A stretch of DNA of 64,000 nucleotides, taken from assembly GCA_021442155.1 (NCBI GenBank), contig CM038214.1, forward strand, positions 318,587,001 to 318,651,000. Reading direction: 5' to 3'. The position numbers and the translations under genes were made by a program. Below are positions 59,851 through 64,000 of the stretch, in pieces. This stretch comes from Cymbidium sinense (lineage: Eukaryota; Streptophyta; Magnoliopsida; Asparagales; Orchidaceae). Each line of letters starts with the position of its first letter. Within the stretch, counting starts at the first letter, position 1. Below the pieces are notes generated by a model. It ran no database searches. It was given only the letters and a program-made list of their open reading frames with translations, and was not told the DNA's origin.

Positions 59851-60585
59851 AAATAAAATTCTATTTGGGAATTTCATTTACTCTCCAAGCTCACTATTCT
59901 TAAAAGCACTCAATTCAATGCCATTATATTTGATGCAAACTATTATTCCTACTAATTATACTCTTATCAAAATTGATCGCTTGCTTAATAAACTTTTTTG
60001 GGGGATCCAATAATTCTATTAAAAGAATGCATTGGACATCCTGGTATAAATGTTATGGTCCCTTGAAGGTGGTCTTGGTTGCAAACCATTTGTGAAGCTA
60101 ATATTGTCTTCTTCATAAGCTCGTGGAATTTTAGAAATAATGATAGCCTTTGGCTAATTTTGCAAGGTAAACACCCTCTCTATGCTTATAAAGTTGGTGA
60201 CTTTGGGGCTTTTGAATTAAACACGGAACTCATTGGGGTATTCCTTCAAGTTCATCCATCTTTGCAAGACAATTGATTGGAAATGGCTCTATTGACTTCC
60301 CTTTATCTACACACTCCTACCGATGCTATCAAAGTTAACTCTTTTGATTAATAACAATTGAATGAAAACAAACTTGAGAATTATATCTCTCTTTTGATAA
60401 GTTTAGAAATGTCCTCCATTTTCTAATAAACTTGATCAAATTATTTTAAGCTCTCTTACAATGGTGATTTCGCTCTAAAGAAGTTTGGGAATTTTATTAG
60501 AGATAACTAGAACTCCTCTAATGTTTTCATTAAACTTTGGAACAATATCATTCCCATTTCTTATTCTATTTTAGGTTGGAGGATT

Positions 60586-61251
60586 TTGAATAACTTTATT
60601 CATGTAGATTTCTTGCTCTGGAATAAAGGGTTTTATTTACCTTCTAAGTTTTATTGTTGCTTTCATACTGAAAATGTTAATCATGTTTTTGTCAATGGTG
60701 TCATTGCTTCCAAATTATGGATATGGTATGATGATTTATTTAACACTAACTACTTTCATGGTTCCCTTTCTTTATATCAACTTCTTGATGCTTGTTTCCA
60801 AAAAATAGTGAAAGGTCATATCAAAATCTTAATTACTATTACCTATATTTGGTTCATTTGGATGGATAGAAATGATGCTAAATATCATGGTATTCCTATG
60901 AATCATAAAAGGATCCTGGCTAGAACTAAAGAAAAAATTCATGCTTTCTTTAATGTTAATTTAATTAGTAACATCCATTTTAGAGGTTACAAATTTGTGG
61001 CTAAAAAATTGGGCATCATTCTGCCTAATGTTTCTTTGAATAAGGCAGTTACGATTATCCATTGGATCAAACCTAATGATAACTTTATTAAAATCAATAC
61101 TGATGGTTCATTTTCACCTAATAAACATGGTTGTGGTGGTATTATGGGATTCCAAAGGTTCATATTTGTGCTTTTGCTTATCCCCTCAAAGATTGTTCTA
61201 TTATTTATGCTGAGCCTATGGATGTTAATAAAGCTAATGATATTTTTTTGA
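60586..61251 (+). pseudogene. LINE-2 zinc-binding and RNase H region, long open piece
   Basis: Open for 221 codons, the longest coding piece in the window. It begins near the zf-RVT module (CCFHTENVNHVFVNG), continues with YIWFIWMDRNDAKYHGIPMN and KRILARTKEKIHAFFNV, and enters the RNase H-like domain at IIHWIKPNDNFIKINTDGSF and NKHGCGGI. A frameshift at about 61145 corrupts the remainder. Its centre, 60895-60912, shows the unoccupied version of the site where the giant element entered LINE-1. Confidence 0.85.
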
Positions 61252-61258
61252 ACAAAGG

Positions 61259-61381
61259 CCTAACCATTAACACTAAATCCTAAACCCTAAACCCTAAACC
61301 ATAACAATTAACACTAAACCCTAAACCCTAAAACTTAAACCTAAACCTAAAGTAACCAAATAAATAAACCTAAATCCTAAG
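61259..61381. repeat. Short telomere-like stretch between LINE-2 and GR-RBP copy C
   Basis: CCCTAAA heptamers, then the CCTAAACCTAAAGTAACCAA flank that also precedes copies A and B. Confidence 0.88.
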
Positions 61382-61783
61382 AATGGGCAGAACCTTGACG
61401 ACAGGAACATCACCTTCAATCAGGCTCAATCTAGATATGGCTTTGGAGGCAAAGGTGGAGGCGATGGAGGTGCTGGTGGATATGGAGGTGGTGGTCAAAG
61501 TAGTGGTGGTTATGGAGGCGGGAGGAGCAACTGAGGTTACACCCATGGTGGTGGTGGACAGAGAGATTGCTGATATGATGGTGGATCCCGCTACTCGAGA
61601 GGCGAGGGTGGTTCTGATGGGAACAAGAGAAACAGAAGAACGGTTGATCCGAGCCGCTTGAAATTGTTTCTTTATAGTAGACATTCTAGTTATAGGGTTT
61701 TAATTTGCTCATGCTCATTTTGATCTATGTCATGCTTGTGTCCTAGAAAACATGGTGTACTACTTGGTTGATGAAATCAAAAC
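61382..61783 (+). pseudogene. Glycine-rich RNA-binding protein fragment, copy C, with 3' UTR
   Basis: Starts at the same point as copies A and B: NGQNLDDRNITFNQAQSRYG, then Gly-rich GGYGGGGQSSGGYGGGRS with a stop after GRSN, and YDGGSRYSRGEGGSDG. About 140 bp of 3' UTR follow (61650-61783), ending near ATGAAATCAAAACC. This copy keeps the most downstream sequence, so it best represents the original 5'-truncated retrocopy. The RRM core is missing. Confidence 0.85.
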
Positions 61784-63436
61784 CTTAAACCCCTTAAACC
61801 TAAACCCAAACCCTAAACCCTAAACTAAATCTAAACACTAAAAAACCTAAACCCTCAAGCTAAAACCCTAAACCATAAATCCTAAACCCTAAACCCTAAA
61901 ACCTAAAGCTAAATAAAAAAATAAAATAAAATAAAATAAAAAACCTAAACTAAAACCTAAACCTAAACTAAAACCAAAACCTAAACTAAAAAATAAAATA
62001 AACCTAAAAATAAAAAACCTAAATAAAATAAAAACTAAAACAAAAATAAAAATAAAATAAACCTAAGATAAAATAAAATAAAAACTAAATAAAAAGCTAA
62101 ACCTAAAAAATAAACCTAAAAAATAAAAGCTAAAAATAAATAAAAAATTACACCTAAACCTAAACTAAGAAAAACCTAAATCTAAAATAAAAATAAAATA
62201 AACTAAAATAACCTAAACTAAAATAAATAAAACTTAAACCTAAACCTAAACATAAACCTAAACTAAATAAAATAAAATAAAATAAAAATATTAGCCTAAA
62301 CTAAAAAAAATTAAAAATTATACCTAAAATAACAATCTAAAACCTAAACCTAAAAAAGCAAAATAAAAACATAAACCTAAACCTAACAATAAAAAAAACC
62401 TAAACCTAAAAAATAAAATAAAAATAAAACTAAACTAAAAAATAAACCTAAACCTAAACCTAAACCAAAAAATAAACAAAAATAAATATACCTAAATAAA
62501 TCAACTAAACTAAATAAAAATAAAATAAAAAATGAATAAAATAAAATAAACTAAAATAAATAAAAAATAAACAAAATAAAAAAATAAACCTAAACCTACT
62601 AGTTAACTTAATTAAAAAAACACTAATACCTAAACCCTAAACATTGAACCCTAAACCTAAAACCTACAACCCTAAACCCTAAACCCTAAACCTACAACCC
62701 TAAACCCTAAACCCAAAATCCTAAACAACCCTAAACCTTAAATTGTAAACCCTAAAATCCTAAACCCTAAACCCTAAACCCTAAACCCTAGATCTTAAAT
62801 CCTAAAACCCTAAACTTGCCCAAAACCCAAAATCCTAAAACCTAAAGACTAAATCCTAAACCCTAAACACTAAACCCTAAACCTTAAACTAAACCTAAAC
62901 CCTAAACTAACCCTAAACCCTAAACCCTAAAACCTAAACCCTGCTTAAAAACCCTAAACTTAAACTCTAAAACCATAAACCCTAAACTTTAAATTTTAAA
63001 CACTAAACCTCTAAAACCCTAAACCTAATGACCTAAACTTAAACCCTAAACTCTAAACCTAAACCTAACCTAAACTTAAACTTAAAAAACCCTAAACTTA
63101 ACTAACCTCCTAAACCCTACCGCCAAAACCCTAAACTCTAAACTATAAACTAAAACCCTAACCTAAACCCCAAAACCTCAACTTAAAACCCTAAACCCTA
63201 AACTAACCCTAATAGTAAACCTAAATTAAAACTTTAATACCAAACTCTCATAAACCCAAAACCCTATACCTTAAACCCTAAACCCTAAACCTTAAACCTT
63301 AAACATTTTATTCTCTATTAAAAAAAACTAAAAAACTTAAACCCTAAAATAAAACTTGAACCCTAAACCTAAAACCTAAGCCCAAAATCATAAACCCTAA
63401 ACCCTAAATCCTAAACCCTAAATGTTAAACCCTAAA
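61784..63436. repeat. Telomere-like / AT-rich satellite, block D
   Basis: Heptamers to about 61915, AT-rich block with second landmark at about 62430 and the punctuation landmark (GTTAACTTAATT variant) at about 62603, spacing 172 bp. Then about 830 bp of CCCTAAA heptamers with many variants. No coding. Confidence 0.9.
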
Positions 63437-63473
63437 CCCTAAAACTTAAAGGTTTGGCGTTTAAGGTTTAGGG
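63437..63473. repeat. Strand-switch inverted repeat of telomere-like sequence
   Basis: Arms CCCTAAAACTTAAA (63437-63450) and TTTAAGGTTTAGGG (63460-63473) pair at 13 of 14 positions around the 9-nt spacer GGTTTGGCG. Left of it the C-rich strand is shown for over 800 bp; right of it the G-rich strand is shown to the window end. Confidence 0.85.
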
Positions 63474-64000
63474 TTGTAGGTTTAGGTTTAGTTGGGTTTA
63501 CTTATTTTTTTTAGTTTAGTTTAGGTTTTATTTATTTTATTTTAGTTTATTTTTATTTTTTATTTTATTTTATTTTTAGGTTTAGGCTTATTTTTAGGTT
63601 TAAGTTTTTATTTTATTTATTATTTTATTTTATTTAGGTTTAAGTTTTTTATTTATTTTATTTTTAGGTTTTATATAGTTTAGGCAGTTTAGGTTTTGTG
63701 GAGGGTAGGGAGGGATGGAGGGTTGGTAGTTTAAGGTTTGAGGGGTTTAAAGAGGGTGGTTTGGGTGGTGGTTAGGGTTTAGGGGGTTTGGGGAGGGTTT
63801 AGAAGGGTAGGTCAGGTGGGGTCAGGGAGGTTAGTTTAGAGTGGGTTATATATTTTATTTATTTTATTTTATTTTAGGGGTTAGGTTTAGGTTTAAAGTT
63901 TAGGTTTTAGTTTAGGGTTTAGTGTTTAGTTTTTTAATAAAACAAATTCATTATTTTTAACAAGGTTCCCATATATTATGGTTTAGGTTTAGGTTTAGTT
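63474..64000. repeat. Inverted satellite (TTTAGGG orientation) with G-run cluster
   Basis: TTTAGG and TTTATTTTATTTT repeats, the reverse-strand counterpart of the arrays to the left. Between about 63700 and 63835 the sequence becomes strikingly G-rich. No gene. Confidence 0.88.
63703..63722 (+). other. Potential G-quadruplex motif
   Basis: Four GGG runs at 63703, 63708, 63712 and 63720 with loops of 2, 1 and 5 nt, fitting the G3+N1-7 pattern. Further GGG and GGGG runs continue to about 63830. Confidence 0.6.

Larger units (their letters stand above)
58340..61258 (+). mobile_element. LINE-2, second segment (RT to RNase H), lost 3' end
   Basis: Resumes with WKAPILPDNLIRGMNRL-like coding right after the solo LTR and runs collinear with LINE-1 5480-8068 and 37722-38060. 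It stops inside RNase H (NKGLTIN) at about 61258 and passes straight into telomere-like repeats. The 3' UTR and tail are absent, as in LINE-1 but at a different point. Confidence 0.88.

Noticed and set aside
4979..61258. A LINE family specifically targeting telomere repeats (as TRAS/SART do in silkworm)
   Set aside because: Both LINE copies lack their true 3' ends, so their junctions with satellite are not target-primed insertion junctions.
63437..63473. Head-to-head telomere fusion
   Set aside because: Fusion of two ends gives TTTAGGG followed by CCCTAAA; here the order is the reverse.

Overview
The window is a gene-free, AT-rich, deeply nested repeat region from a plant nuclear genome. The plant assignment rests on the CCCTAAA/TTTAGGG telomere-type heptamer, Ty3 elements of the Tat lineage with the extra RNase H, a plant-type LINE whose 3' end is a TTG repeat, and fragments of plant genes (a glycine-rich RNA-binding protein, peptide deformylase 1A, a GH79 heparanase-like protein). 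A flowering plant with a large repeat-rich genome is likely; I cannot name the lineage. I see no intact host gene, rRNA, tRNA or CRISPR array. Nearly every reading frame is a broken transposon or retrocopy remnant.

Layout: 1-1727 is a minus-strand piece of a Tat-type pol gene that runs into a 100-N assembly gap (1728-1827). Degenerate telomere-like satellite follows (1828-4978). It is interrupted by LINE-1 (4979-8068, resuming 37722-38216). LINE-1 is split by one long Ty3/Tat retrotransposon (8069-37716, about 29.6 kb) with giant LTRs (7.77 and 7.99 kb) and a 5-bp target duplication with one mismatch. Inside that element come a primer-binding-site-like sequence, a 2-kb array of about 24 covarying hairpins, a long unrecognised region, then gag, protease, RT, RNase H, a second archaeal-type RNase H and integrase, and a repeat-bearing 3' noncoding region. 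Satellite resumes at 38217-38874, is broken by a minus-strand LINE of another family (38887-40684, 12-bp target duplication) and a 144-bp relative (41664-41807), and continues to 48994, carrying two copies of a glycine-rich RNA-binding protein fragment.

LINE-2 (48995-50784 and 58340-61258), a sister of LINE-1, is split by a solo LTR (50785-58339) of the same giant-LTR family. About 2 kb of that LTR is replaced by a segment with a chimeric gene remnant: peptide deformylase, then GH79, then peptide deformylase again. From 61259 to the end the satellite resumes with a third glycine-rich fragment and switches strand (CCCTAAA to TTTAGGG) at about 63455, next to a cluster of G-runs.

Order of events, inferred from nesting: satellite formed and captured the glycine-rich retrocopy; LINEs became embedded; giant-LTR elements inserted into both LINEs; one recombined to a solo LTR. 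The two signals I consider least explained by known families are the covarying hairpin array (16.3-18.3 kb) and the higher-order satellite built from telomere-like and AT-rich blocks with two fixed-spacing landmarks.
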